Shown here piece after piece: positions 8,115-16,775 of a DNA stretch of 64,000 nucleotides. Each line of letters opens with the position of its first letter. Position 1 is the stretch's first letter. Origin of the DNA: Phragmitibacter sp965284365 (lineage in GTDB: Bacteria; Verrucomicrobiota; Verrucomicrobiia; Verrucomicrobiales; Verrucomicrobiaceae); assembly GCA_965284365.1 (NCBI GenBank), contig OZ260079.1:434001-498000 (forward strand), in the 5' to 3' direction. Below the pieces are notes generated by a model. That model saw nothing but the letters and a program-made list of their open reading frames with translations. It was not told the origin of the DNA and made no database searches. The position numbers and the translations under genes are program-made.

Positions 8115-8924
8115 TTGGCATCCAGGAAACCCCCTTCTTATCGTGCAAGCGTGCTAAACTTCCCCTCGTTACGCCTTGGAGCCATTCTTCTGCTGATGGC
8201 GCTGACGGCTGTGTCCTGCCGGTCCACGAATCAGTTCTTGAAGGCGAAGCCTGCCCGGCTGTCTCCCTTTATTGAGCATCCGTATGCACTGAAGCCGGAT
8301 CGTGAGCGGGCGCCGTTTCACCGGGTCTGGAGCAGTCCAGATCTGGCCGCACGCCAACGGGCAGCACAAAAGACGGAGATCTATATTGCACCTGTGACGC
8401 TCAAGTATCTCCGGCCGATCGCCAAGAATCTGCCGAGGAAGGAAGTGGATCAAGGGATCACTAAACGCCGGGAAAAGGAAATGGCGACGCGCCTCCGCAC
8501 TGAGTTTGCACTGGCATTTATCCGGGCGGAAAAACCGCGTTACTTCGTGGCTCAGAAGCCTAATGAGGGCTCGGTGACACTGGAACTGGCACTGGTGGAA
8601 CTGAACCCGACTAGTCCTAGTGGTAATGCAGTGAAGACAGGGCTGAAGTTTGTGATTGGCCCCCTGGCTGGTATTGGGAGCATTTTTACCAAAGGGAATG
8701 TCGCCATCGAAGGCAAGGTGCGAAATTCCGCCACGAATGAGCTGATCTACCAGTTCACGGACAATGAAGCGGACCGCATGACGCTTTACAGCAGGCGCGA
8801 CTTCCTTCCTTACGGGCATGCCGTGTATGCCATGGTGGAATGGGCAGCGCAGTTTGAACTCCTGACCCGCACCGGCAATGACAGGCGGGTCGAAGAAACC
8901 CTGGTTTTTACGCTTAGGCCCTGA
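8115..8924 (+). CDS. Lipoprotein of unknown function (DUF3313-like)
   Basis: This 269-residue protein has a lipoprotein signal LLLMALTAVSC with Cys35. The frame opens at TTG 8115; GTG 8151 would give a shorter, more standard signal peptide (Cys23), and neither start has a clear Shine-Dalgarno. The mature part has a VTLKYLRPIAKN segment, charged helices at 115-145 and a beta-rich region with GSVTLELALVELNPTSPSGN. This resembles DUF3313-type lipoproteins that occur widely in Verrucomicrobia and Proteobacteria. No catalytic motif is visible. It stands alone between a divergent nuclease gene and the alcohol dehydrogenase. Confidence 0.7.
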   Translation: MASRKPPSYRASVLNFPSLRLGAILLLMALTAVSCRSTNQFLKAKPARLSPFIEHPYALKPDRERAPFHRVWSSPDLAARQRAAQKTEIYIAPVTLKYLRPIAKNLPRKEVDQGITKRREKEMATRLRTEFALAFIRAEKPRYFVAQKPNEGSVTLELALVELNPTSPSGNAVKTGLKFVIGPLAGIGSIFTKGNVAIEGKVRNSATNELIYQFTDNEADRMTLYSRRDFLPYGHAVYAMVEWAAQFELLTRTGNDRRVEETLVFTLRP

Positions 8925-8978
8925 GGGAGAAGGTTTTTCATGGCAAGGGAGAACGCAGGGCGGAATGAGTGGTCTGAG

Positions 8979-8997
8979 ACTGGACGCGCTGTCCAGT
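8979..8997 (+). terminator. Small hairpin after the lipoprotein gene
   Basis: ACTGGAC and GTCCAGT pair over seven bases around a GCGCT loop, 55 bases after the stop. No T run follows, so this is a weak terminator candidate. Confidence 0.3.
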
Positions 8998-9038
8998 TGG
9001 CACTTTATCAGGTGTTAGATATGCGCCGCACGGCCACG

Positions 9039-9044
9039 TATAAT
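9039..9044 (+). promoter_or_regulatory. -10 promoter element for the alcohol dehydrogenase gene
   Basis: A perfect TATAAT lies 34 bases before ATG 9079. The matching -35 position (TTAGAT near 9015) is poor, so an activator or a different spacing may be needed. Confidence 0.4.
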
Positions 9045-9078
9045 CCTCCCTCAGTTTCCATTTTTTGTTGTTTCGCAC

Positions 9079-10200
9079 ATGCCTGCCTTGATCCCCTTTG
9101 ACCATCAGCCCCGCACTCAGATCATTTTCGGCGAAGGCGTGCTTTCCAGAATTGGGGAACTGGCGCAGGGGCTAGGCGGCACCCGGGTGCTGGTGGTGTC
9201 TGACGCTGGGATTGTGAAGGCGGGACATGCGGAGCACGCGCTGGAACGTCTCACGGCGGCTGGATTAAATCCGTATCTTTATGACAACGTCCATGAGAAC
9301 CCCACGACGCGGGATGTGGACAACTGTGCCAACTTCGCCCTGGGGCATGACATTGATCTCATTATTGGCCTGGGCGGTGGGAGCAGCATGGATACGGCGA
9401 AGGGCTGCAACTTCATCGTCACCAATGGTGGCCGCATGCATGACTACTGGGGGATTGGCAAGGCGACGAAGCCGATGCTTCCCTTAATCGCCGTACCGAC
9501 CACGGCGGGAACAGGCAGTGAGTGCCAGAGCTTTGCGCTTATCTCGGATGAAGTGACTCATGTGAAGATGGCCTGCGGCGACACGAAGGCCGCTGCCAAA
9601 GTGGCTCTGCTGGATCCGACGCTGACGGCGTCGATGCCGCCCACGGTAACAGCGTTGACTGGCATCGATGCGATTGCGCACGCGGTGGAGACGGCAGTGA
9701 CGAAGAAACGCAATGCGTTCTCTTTGGTCTACTCACGTGAGGCGTACCGGCTGCTGGCCAAGGGATTTGAACGAGTGCTGAATGATCCGGGCGATTTGGA
9801 AGCGCGAGGCTTCATGTTGCTGGGCTCGGCGTTTGCAGGGATTGCCATTGAGAACTCCATGCTCGGGGCGGCACACTCGGCGGCGAATCCGCTGACAGCG
9901 ACTTATGGCGTCGTGCACGGGCAGGCGGTGGGGCTGATGCTGCCGCATGTGGTGCGGTTCAATGCGGCGCTTCCGGAAATGGCGGAAACCTATCGTGAAC
10001 TGGAATCTGGAGATCTGCCGGGTCGGATCACGGGTTGGCTGGCTGCGGCTGGACTTCCGACTCGCTTGATCGACCTAGGTATTGAGCGGGAGAAGATTCC
10101 TGCTCTGGCGAAACATGCGGCGGAGCAATGGACGGCGCACTTCAATCCTCGAAAGATTGAGGAGGCGGATTTCGCCGAGCTTTACGAAGCGGCGATGTGA
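9079..10200 (+). CDS. Iron-containing alcohol dehydrogenase (group III)
   Basis: The 373-residue protein matches the Fe-ADH family in length and motifs. GLGGGSSMDTAKG near 96-108 binds the NAD(P) diphosphate, and PLIAVPTTAGTGSE follows. The metal ligands are Asp in ALLDPTLT, His in GIDAIAHAVE, and His residues in GAAHSAANPLTA and VHGQAVGLMLP. These enzymes reduce or oxidise short-chain alcohols and aldehydes in the cytoplasm; the substrate cannot be read from sequence. A TATAAT box lies upstream and an esterase gene follows 39 bases after the stop. Confidence 0.92.
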   Translation: MPALIPFDHQPRTQIIFGEGVLSRIGELAQGLGGTRVLVVSDAGIVKAGHAEHALERLTAAGLNPYLYDNVHENPTTRDVDNCANFALGHDIDLIIGLGGGSSMDTAKGCNFIVTNGGRMHDYWGIGKATKPMLPLIAVPTTAGTGSECQSFALISDEVTHVKMACGDTKAAAKVALLDPTLTASMPPTVTALTGIDAIAHAVETAVTKKRNAFSLVYSREAYRLLAKGFERVLNDPGDLEARGFMLLGSAFAGIAIENSMLGAAHSAANPLTATYGVVHGQAVGLMLPHVVRFNAALPEMAETYRELESGDLPGRITGWLAAAGLPTRLIDLGIEREKIPALAKHAAEQWTAHFNPRKIEEADFAELYEAAM

Positions 10201-10239
10201 TGCTGCAATGAGGAGAATATTCACCTATTCCCTCTCTCC

Positions 10240-11139
10240 ATGCATCGCAGGCTATTCCCCTTCGTATTGGCGCTATTGATTGCACCTGGACTCGCGCTGG
10301 CCCAGCAAAAGGCTAAGGAGGCGCCGAAGTGGAAGATGGCGGTGTTCAAGCTGCCGGAGAGTGTGGAACTGCATGAAGGTGTGGAGTGCTCGCATCCCGG
10401 AGACTTCACGGTGCTGCTGAATGTGTATGTGCCGAAGAAGGATGGGCCACATCCGGGTATCTTATTGATTCATGGCGGAGGCTGGCAGAAGCGGCAGATC
10501 GATGCGGACAAACCGTTGGCGGCGAAGCTGGCGGAGCGTGGGTTTGTGGTGGCACAGGTGGCTTACCGCTTATCGACGGATGCGAAGTATCCCGGAGCCT
10601 TGCATGACTGCAAAGCGGCGTTGCGCTTCTTGCGTGCTCACGCGGCGCAGTATAAGCTCGATGTGGATCGTGTGGGCGTGATGGGTGGCTCCGCGGGCGG
10701 GCATCTCAGTGGATTGATCGGCATGACCGGCGGCAAGAAGGCGCTGGAGGGAACGGGCGGAAGTCCCGAACAAAGCACGGTAGTTAAAGCGTGTGTGGTG
10801 ATGGCTGCGACCATGGATATGGTGACTTCGAACAAGGAGAAGAATGGTGAAGCGCAGATCCTGTTTTTTGGGCCGTTTGCGGAGAAGCAGAGTGTGTATG
10901 CCGAAGCGTCACCGCTGACGCATGTGAGCAAGACCAGTCCTCCAACGCTTTTCATCGAGGGGGAGAAGGACAACTTCAAGGTGGGCCGGCCGGAGATGCA
11001 GGAACATCTGAGAGGTTATGGGGTTCCGACAGAATTGGTGACCTTGAAGGATGCGCCGCATCCGTTTTGGATGAGTCAGCCTTGGCTGGATGAGACGGTA
11101 AAGGCGGCAGGTGACTGGTTTGCGAAGTATCTGGAGTAA
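10240..11139 (+). CDS. Secreted esterase, BD-FAE/acetyl-xylan-esterase-like alpha/beta hydrolase
   Basis: The 299-residue protein has a Sec signal peptide ending LALA-QQ near residue 22. Its oxyanion motif is LLIHGGGWQKRQ and its nucleophile elbow is GVMGGSAGGHLSGL. A late Asp lies in GEKDNFKV and the His in DAPHPFW, giving the full HGGGW...GxSxG...D...H order of the BD-FAE/hormone-sensitive-lipase group. PVC bacteria carry many such secreted esterases for deacylating plant and algal polysaccharides; the exact substrate is unknown. The gene is 39 bases downstream of the alcohol dehydrogenase and may share its transcript. Confidence 0.88.
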   Translation: MHRRLFPFVLALLIAPGLALAQQKAKEAPKWKMAVFKLPESVELHEGVECSHPGDFTVLLNVYVPKKDGPHPGILLIHGGGWQKRQIDADKPLAAKLAERGFVVAQVAYRLSTDAKYPGALHDCKAALRFLRAHAAQYKLDVDRVGVMGGSAGGHLSGLIGMTGGKKALEGTGGSPEQSTVVKACVVMAATMDMVTSNKEKNGEAQILFFGPFAEKQSVYAEASPLTHVSKTSPPTLFIEGEKDNFKVGRPEMQEHLRGYGVPTELVTLKDAPHPFWMSQPWLDETVKAAGDWFAKYLE

Positions 11140-11231
11140 GCTCCCTTTCTTTGGGGGGCTAGTGCGGTTGGGAAGGATAAACCACGGGAGTTGGTTCCAA
11201 GGGGAGCATGGGCATGCATGAAAGGGGGTTT

Positions 11232-11253
11232 AGTATAACTATGTAGTTATACT
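11232..11253. repeat. Perfect 10-bp inverted repeat
   Basis: AGTATAACTA and TAGTTATACT flank a TG dinucleotide. It is AT-rich, unlike the GC-rich surroundings. It could be an operator or a weak terminator stem; no gene start lies nearby, which favours a 3'-end function or a site unrelated to transcription. Confidence 0.6.
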
Positions 11254-11370
11254 TGCGGGCGTAAGTGGAGTGTAATTGCGCTGGAATGGGATGAGGAAGT
11301 GCGGTTGCTTGTTTCAACTGGAGATTAAAAGCGTGAAGTGGCGATGAGGTGTGCTGCAATGTGCCATATT

Positions 11371-11388
11371 GCGTACTACGTAGTACGC
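11371..11388. repeat. Perfect 18-bp palindrome
   Basis: GCGTACTACGTAGTACGC equals its own reverse complement. With CCATA and TATGG just outside, the symmetry extends to 14 paired bases with a two-base bulge. Such a gapless palindrome in a convergent intergenic region could be a protein-binding site or a cruciform-forming element. Confidence 0.6.
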
Positions 11389-11670
11389 TATGGCGGCACG
11401 AAGAAGTTTTTGGAGGGACGTGGGGTCCGGGGGCTGAGAGGGTGGAAGGGATGGTGGAGTGACGGAGACGGAGTGGCACGTTTGAAGGTGCGAGATGGAG
11501 GGTGAGTTGCAAGGGGTGGAGGGGGCGGTTGGAGCGAAGTGGTGATCTGGGCTCTGCGCTTGCGGCTGGGGCCGCATTTTCGAAAGGACGGGGAGTTGAG
11601 CCTCTGGCTTTGCCACCGGAGTTTAAAAGGGCGGCGTGAAGATGGGAACTTGGGTGGTGCGGAAGTGACC

Positions 11671-11741
11671 ACCCGTCGGAGCAAGCTCCTCCAGCCACAA
11701 AGCGGTAGCAAGCTACCGCACTCCAGATGGTCGCTAGTGCT
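11671..11741 (+). repeat. Dispersed two-hairpin repeat, copy A
   Basis: The unit reads CCCGTC, hairpin GGAGCAAGCTCC (11678-11689), a short linker, hairpin GCGGTAGCAAGCTACCGC (11702-11719), then ACTCCAGA. Both hairpins have CAAG at the turn. Three more copies lie at 19764, 26269 and 30835. It resembles REP/BIME-type elements in size and setting. Confidence 0.8.
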
Positions 11742-11790
11742 TGTTGGAGTCTGGGATGCGCGGGCTACGGTTTTTGGCCGGTCTTACTTA

Positions 11791-12621
11791 TTAGCCCATG
11801 CGGCCGCTGAGGTAGCGTTCGGTCTCGGGTTTCTCGGGTTGGGAGAAGAGTTTCATCGTGTCGTTAAACTCGATGAGTTTACCGAGGTAAAAGAAGGCGG
11901 TGCGGTCACTGACGCGGACGGCTTGTTCCATGTTGTGCGTCACGATGACGATCGTGTATTGCTTCTTGAGCTGATGGATGAGTTCTTCGATCTTGGCAGT
12001 GGCGATGGGATCGAGGGCGGCGCAGGGTTCGTCCATGAGGACGACCTTGGGCTCCACGGAAAGCGTGCGTGCGATACAGAGGCGTTGCTGCTGACCACCG
12101 GAAAGACCGAGGGCACTTTCATTTAGCCGGTCTTTAACTTCGTCCCAAAGAGTTGAAGCGCGCAGGCTGCGCTCCACGGTTTCTGCGACCTTCTTCTTGT
12201 TCCGTTCACCGGCCACTTCCAGGCCGTAGGCGACGTTTTCAAAAATGCTGCGTGGGAAGGGGTTGTACTTTTGAAATACCATGCCGACCTGGCGGCGAAG
12301 GGCGATGACATCCAGGTCACGGTGATTGATGTCCACGCCACCGAGGGTGATGTTACCTTTGGTGATGCGGGCGCCATCGATCATGTCATTGATGCGATTG
12401 ATGCACCGCAACAAGGTGGACTTGCCACAACCAGAAGGTCCGATGAAGGCTGTGACTTCACGTTCGGCAATGTCCAGTGAGACGTCAAACAGGGTCTGCC
12501 GAGCGCTGTAAGCAAAGTCCACATTATTGATCTTCACCAAAGCATTGCGAGCCGGAGCGGAGTTTTTCTCCAAAGAAGCTGAAGCGACGGTGTTGGCTTG
12601 CGTGGCGGCGGTCATAATCAA
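11791..12621 (-). CDS. pstB: Phosphate ABC transporter ATP-binding protein PstB (second copy)
   Basis: The 276-residue ATPase has Walker A GPSGCGKSTLLRCINRIND, signature LSGGQQQRLCIARTL and Walker B VVLMDEPCAALDP. These are PstB-specific variants (the RCINR/RCFNR and DEPCxALDP forms). It energises phosphate import at the inner membrane. It is the last gene of the pstSCABB run, 51 bases after the first pstB. The two copies are clearly paralogous but differ along their length, notably in the N-terminal 35 residues and the loop after MVFQKYNPFP. Both keep all catalytic motifs. Confidence 0.93.
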   Translation of the reverse strand: MIMTAATQANTVASASLEKNSAPARNALVKINNVDFAYSARQTLFDVSLDIAEREVTAFIGPSGCGKSTLLRCINRINDMIDGARITKGNITLGGVDINHRDLDVIALRRQVGMVFQKYNPFPRSIFENVAYGLEVAGERNKKKVAETVERSLRASTLWDEVKDRLNESALGLSGGQQQRLCIARTLSVEPKVVLMDEPCAALDPIATAKIEELIHQLKKQYTIVIVTHNMEQAVRVSDRTAFFYLGKLIEFNDTMKLFSQPEKPETERYLSGRMG

Positions 12622-12672
12622 ACTATATAAAATGGGGCGCCGTTAAAGCGCCGGAAAAGCTGGGCGGGAGAC

Positions 12673-13527
12673 TCAACTGAAGTGTCCGCGGATATAATCT
12701 TCGGTCTGCTTTTGAGCAGGCGTGCTGAAAATGAAAGTGGTATCGGCGAACTCGATGAGCTGGCCCAGGTACATGAAAGCGGTGAGGTCGGCAACGCGTC
12801 GAGCCTGCTGCATGTTGTGCGTGACGATGACGACTGTGTATTCTTCCTTCAGTTGCACGATGAGTTCTTCAACCTTGAGTGTCGCGATGGGATCCAAGGC
12901 GGAGCAGGGTTCGTCCATGAGAAGAACATCTGGCTTCACGGCGACGGCGCGGGCGATGCAGAGGCGCTGCATCTGACCGCCGGAGAGACCGAAGGCATTC
13001 GACTTCAGGCGGTCTTTGCACTCATCCCAGAGCGCGGAGGCTTTCAGCGCGTATTCACAGGCGTCGTCCAGTTCAGACTTCTTTTTGATGCCGGCGAGAC
13101 GCAAGCCATAGACGACGTTTTCGTAGATGCTCTTGGGGAAAGGGTTGTACTTTTGGAAGACCATGCCCACCTGACGGCGAAGGGCAATGGTATCCACGTC
13201 CGCGTCATAGATGTTCTTCCCTTTGATGACGACCTGACCAGCACTGATGTGCGCGCCCGCGATGCGGTCATTGATGCGGTTGAAACAACGGAGCAGCGTG
13301 GACTTACCGCAGCCGGAAGGCCCGATGAAGGCGGTCACCTGCCGGGCAGGAATTTCCATGTTGATGCCATGAAGGGCGCGCTTCGTGCCGTAGTTGAAAT
13401 CCATATCGCGCACGGAGATGATGCTCTCCCTGGCAGGTGTGGTGTCTCCCGTGACTGGGAGATCAGCAGGCTGGTGAGCAGTCGCGTGCACGGAATTGGA
13501 TTTTGGAGGTGTAAGAGTGCTTACCAT
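12673..13527 (-). CDS. pstB: Phosphate ABC transporter ATP-binding protein PstB (first copy)
   Basis: The 284-residue ATPase has Walker A GPSGCGKSTLLRCFNRIND, signature LSGGQMQRLCIARAV and Walker B VLLMDEPCSALDP. Its start overlaps the pstA stop by seven bases, which points to translational coupling with pstA. The N-terminal 40 residues are Pro/Thr/Ser-rich and outside the ABC domain. A second pstB follows in the same operon. Confidence 0.94.
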   Translation of the reverse strand: MVSTLTPPKSNSVHATAHQPADLPVTGDTTPARESIISVRDMDFNYGTKRALHGINMEIPARQVTAFIGPSGCGKSTLLRCFNRINDRIAGAHISAGQVVIKGKNIYDADVDTIALRRQVGMVFQKYNPFPKSIYENVVYGLRLAGIKKKSELDDACEYALKASALWDECKDRLKSNAFGLSGGQMQRLCIARAVAVKPDVLLMDEPCSALDPIATLKVEELIVQLKEEYTVVIVTHNMQQARRVADLTAFMYLGQLIEFADTTFIFSTPAQKQTEDYIRGHFS

Positions 13528-14738
13528 TTGTATTTGGCGCGAAGTTTCCGGCGGAGGAGCACAGAGGCCATGGCCAGACTCATGACCAGGACGAGAAAGA
13601 CAAAGACGGAACCGTATTGAGCACGCTCCGAGTATTGGTTCTGCGGGATACGGGCGGCGAGTGTGTAGATGTGATACGGGAGGGCCTGAACAGATTCCGT
13701 AAGCGTTCCGGAAAAGCGCTCAATGTCCTGCCACCAATGAGCCAAAAACGAGGCGTCCGCAGGCAAAGGAGGCATTTCCTTTTCCCACGGCAGCTTGTCC
13801 TTGAATGCCAGTGCCGCGGTGAACATGATGGGCGCTGTTTCACCGGCGGCGCGGGCGATGCCGAGAATGCTGGAGGTCAAGATACCAGGCATAGCGAAAG
13901 GGAGGACACTTTTCCAGATCGTTTGCCAGCGAGTGGCGCCGAGCGCGAGGGATGTCTCGCGGAAACCGAGTGGCACCGCACGGAGGCACTCTTCACTGGC
14001 AGTGATGATAACTGGCAGGATGACGAAAGCCAAGGTGAAAGCGCCGCTGAGCACGGACGTATCCCAGCCCTGGAAACTCATGTTGGTGAAGCCAAGGGGA
14101 ATGACCAATAACGAGCGACTGTGCGGCACATCGGTGAAGACGGGAGCTGTCAGCACGAACATACCAAGACCGAACAAACCGAACACAACGGAAGGAACCC
14201 CGGCGAGGTTCAAGATAGCCAGACGCACCGCCTCAATGAATTTCCCTGGCTTTGCATACTCACTGAGATAGATGGCCGATGAGATGCCGAGGAAGAGTGC
14301 GACAACAATACATACTAGCACGAGCAACGTTGTGCCGACGATGGGCCCCAAGATGCCGCCACCTGAGTAAGATATGGTCTTCTCGCTCCGGACATTGTCA
14401 CCGAGTTCCTTCTTCAGTGTATCGGATCCCACGGAGGTGGTTTCATAGATCTTGCCCTGCTTATCTTCAATGATGTGAAGCGTTTCTGGGAGCTCCGTCA
14501 GAAATGTTGTATTGATGAAAGGCGCTTCGCTCTTGAAAAGAACGGGAGCCCCCTTGATGAAGATGTGAAGGAAAATCGACGCCGTGGCGATGACGATCAG
14601 GTACGTTGCGCAGAAGAAGAGAATCTTAACGAGAGACTCCATCGTATCGCGATACGACTTCCGCTTCGCGAAAGGGTTCGCGACGGCAGTAGCATCCGCG
14701 GGCGGCAAGAACGAAGAACTGGCAGTAGCTGAAGACAT
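13521..14738 (-). CDS. pstA: Phosphate ABC transporter permease PstA
   Basis: The 405-residue permease has about six membrane segments. The BPD-transport coupling loop reads EECLRAVPLGFRETSLALGA, close to the PstA form (the EAL/EAA loop contacting PstB). It is longer than the usual 280-300 residues because of an N-terminal cytoplasmic extension and about 60 extra periplasmic residues (75-130) after the first membrane helix. It starts four bases after the pstC stop and overlaps pstB, so it belongs to a tight operon. Confidence 0.93.
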   Translation of the reverse strand: MSSATASSSFLPPADATAVANPFAKRKSYRDTMESLVKILFFCATYLIVIATASIFLHIFIKGAPVLFKSEAPFINTTFLTELPETLHIIEDKQGKIYETTSVGSDTLKKELGDNVRSEKTISYSGGGILGPIVGTTLLVLVCIVVALFLGISSAIYLSEYAKPGKFIEAVRLAILNLAGVPSVVFGLFGLGMFVLTAPVFTDVPHSRSLLVIPLGFTNMSFQGWDTSVLSGAFTLAFVILPVIITASEECLRAVPLGFRETSLALGATRWQTIWKSVLPFAMPGILTSSILGIARAAGETAPIMFTAALAFKDKLPWEKEMPPLPADASFLAHWWQDIERFSGTLTESVQALPYHIYTLAARIPQNQYSERAQYGSVFVFLVLVMSLAMASVLLRRKLRAKYKW

Positions 14739-14742
14739 CGAA

Positions 14743-16671
14743 TTAGATCTTGGGGAGAGCGAATTTCCTGACGACTTTCCGGGAGAGGAAATTGATGAGG
14801 AGGGAGATAAAGAAGAGGAGGATGCCGACCATGAAGAGCGCCTGCCAGTGGGCGCTGCCTTGGGAGACTTCGCCGAGTTCCTGGGCGATGATACCGGTTA
14901 AAGTGTGCGCTGGTTGGAAGACGGCTCCGATGCCGTCTGAGAAGTTCGGGATGGCGATACGGTTACCCGCTACCAGGAGCACCACCATGGTTTCACCGAT
15001 GATGCGGCCAAGTCCCAGCAGCATGGCAGCGAACACGCCGGAGAGCGAAGCCGGGAAAACGACACGGAGAACGGTTTGCAACTTAGTAGCTCCGAGTGCT
15101 TCACTCGCTTCGCTGAAGGAGCGCGGCACGTTTTGAATGGCATCTTCCGCCAAGCTGAACATGGTCGGGATGGCCATGAGGGCGAGCAGCAGGCCAGCGT
15201 TGAACATATTCAAGCGCTCCTGCACGGGGAACCCCGGAATCCACTGAAGCCAAGGCTGATGGCTGATCTCCTTGATCATATCCCCCACTACTGAGATGCC
15301 GATGAAGCCGAGGACGACAGATGGAATGGCCTGAATGAACTCAATGACGGGCTTAATGATTTCCTGCTCTCTGAGGCTGGCGAACTGATTTACATAAATG
15401 GCCGCCATAACGCTGATGGGAAGAGCGATAAATAGAGCTGTCAGGGCGATGATGAGCGATCCCGTCAAGAGTGGGATGACACCATAGAAGTCCTGCCATG
15501 AACTGTTCGTGATCCAGTCACCACCAAAGAGGAACGCGGTGAGGGCCTGCACGAGCGGCACGGGTTTGTCCCACTTCCAGCTTTTCATCTCCTGCACGGA
15601 CTTCTCGGTATGCTTGATGTGGTCGGGTAATACCTTGCGGGCGTGATTCAACAAAGCTTTGGCTTCAGGCGTATCGGCTGTGGGAGGAATGCTGGCCACC
15701 GCCTTTTTCACAGCTTCCACGTAGGCGGGGACGGCGGCTTCATATTCTGGAAGCTTAGCCAGGAGCGGCTCGATATTGCCTTTATAATCAATGCTTTCGA
15801 TGGCGGTTTGCTCGGCATCGTGAAGGAAGGCTTTTTTCTCTTCTTCGGTTTTTGCGGAAGCGGCGGCAGCAAGGAGTTGCTTTTTGGCGTCCTCTCCCAT
15901 GTGCTGCATCACAGCCGCTTCCTTAGTTTTGAGGGCCACTTCCTTCATGGCGTCGTGGATCTCAATGATCGGCTCCGCAGCCTCTTCGAAGGCATCTGCA
16001 GCATCGGAGAGCGCTTGGTACTTCTGCTTAGCTTCCCGATCCTTGGCCGTGTAGACGTCCATCAGCCCTTTAATGAAGGGAGGGAAATCGGTGACATCGG
16101 GCTGCGTGCCAATGAGGTCAGCCTGCAACGCCTTCTTTTCTTCGGCATTAAAAAGATCAGGAAGCGCCAGGGTGTTGACAACATCCGTGTTGGCTTTTGT
16201 GACTGCCGCACGCAGTGAAGCGATCTTGTCTGGTGGCGTGTCTGTGACGGCGAGCGCAGCCGTTAGAGGCTCGCGCTCAAGGCCGGTCTTTTCTTCGATG
16301 GTGGCTTTCGCCTGGAAAGCGGCATCACGGCGCAGCTTGGCCGTTTGAGAAACGGTATTCAACTCGGCGTTGAACGCGCGGTTGATTTCGCTGTGAAGGG
16401 CTTCGTGCTCCGAGATGGGCTTCTGCACGTAATCCGCGAACTCGAGTCCCGCCTGCCGGTAGACGGCAAGCTCCCAGCGGTAGGTCGGCAGGAAGCCGGA
16501 TCCCTCACGCAGCAGCGACCACATAATGAGGAAGAGCGTGATGATGGTGATCCCGGCAGCGCCGCTGAAGAAATACTTAATCAGGCTTTGCTTGTCGACG
16601 CGCAGCCCCATGAAGCCGGGAGGCCTGATCAAGTGCTGCAAATCCGGTCGGATGGCGGAATCGTCTTTCAT
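14743..16671 (-). CDS. pstC: Phosphate ABC transporter permease PstC with large periplasmic insert
   Basis: The 642-residue protein has a first membrane helix at about 33-55. About 300 residues rich in Ala, Glu and Lys follow (about 60-370), predicted helical or coiled coil. The standard PstC permease core starts near 390, with GVIPLLTGSLIIALTALFIA and the coupling loop RSFSEASEALGATKLQT. Typical PstC has 310-340 residues without this insert, and PstA here carries a smaller one at the same place. The insert should face the periplasm by helix topology, where it could contact PstS. Its absence of Cys and its heptad-like pattern fit a rod or stalk. Confidence 0.92.
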   Translation of the reverse strand: MKDDSAIRPDLQHLIRPPGFMGLRVDKQSLIKYFFSGAAGITIITLFLIMWSLLREGSGFLPTYRWELAVYRQAGLEFADYVQKPISEHEALHSEINRAFNAELNTVSQTAKLRRDAAFQAKATIEEKTGLEREPLTAALAVTDTPPDKIASLRAAVTKANTDVVNTLALPDLFNAEEKKALQADLIGTQPDVTDFPPFIKGLMDVYTAKDREAKQKYQALSDAADAFEEAAEPIIEIHDAMKEVALKTKEAAVMQHMGEDAKKQLLAAAASAKTEEEKKAFLHDAEQTAIESIDYKGNIEPLLAKLPEYEAAVPAYVEAVKKAVASIPPTADTPEAKALLNHARKVLPDHIKHTEKSVQEMKSWKWDKPVPLVQALTAFLFGGDWITNSSWQDFYGVIPLLTGSLIIALTALFIALPISVMAAIYVNQFASLREQEIIKPVIEFIQAIPSVVLGFIGISVVGDMIKEISHQPWLQWIPGFPVQERLNMFNAGLLLALMAIPTMFSLAEDAIQNVPRSFSEASEALGATKLQTVLRVVFPASLSGVFAAMLLGLGRIIGETMVVLLVAGNRIAIPNFSDGIGAVFQPAHTLTGIIAQELGEVSQGSAHWQALFMVGILLFFISLLINFLSRKVVRKFALPKI

Positions 16672-16704
16672 GCGGCGGGCGGAAGCCTGATAAGAAAAAT
16701 TCGG

Positions 16705-16747
16705 AAAAAAGCCCGGTGGAAGCGCTATCAGAGCCCTTCCACCGGGC
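16705..16747 (-). terminator. Intrinsic terminator between pstS and pstC
   Basis: Read on the minus strand, GCCCGGTGGAAG and CTTCCACCGGGC form a perfect 12-base-pair stem with a 13-base loop, followed directly by six T. It lies just after the pstS stop (16776) and before pstC (16671). Partial read-through would give more PstS than membrane components. Confidence 0.85.
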
Positions 16748-16775
16748 GAGGAGGATCAATTCAATGATCTAACCA

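Larger units (their letters stand above)
11140..11790. other. Long convergent intergenic region with palindromes and a dispersed repeat
   Basis: No credible gene is present on either strand between the esterase and pstB stop codons. Minus-strand frames here are Pro/Ser/His-rich shadows. The region holds two strong palindromes (11232-11253 and 11371-11388) and one copy of the two-hairpin repeat (11671-11741). No standard stem with T run for either convergent gene was found, so these hairpins may serve that role. Confidence 0.6.

Noticed and set aside
12682..13620. Plus-strand 312-codon frame opposite pstB
   Set aside because: It is the shadow of a highly conserved ATPase gene. The plus frame has no recognisable motif and crosses the pstA/pstB junction.
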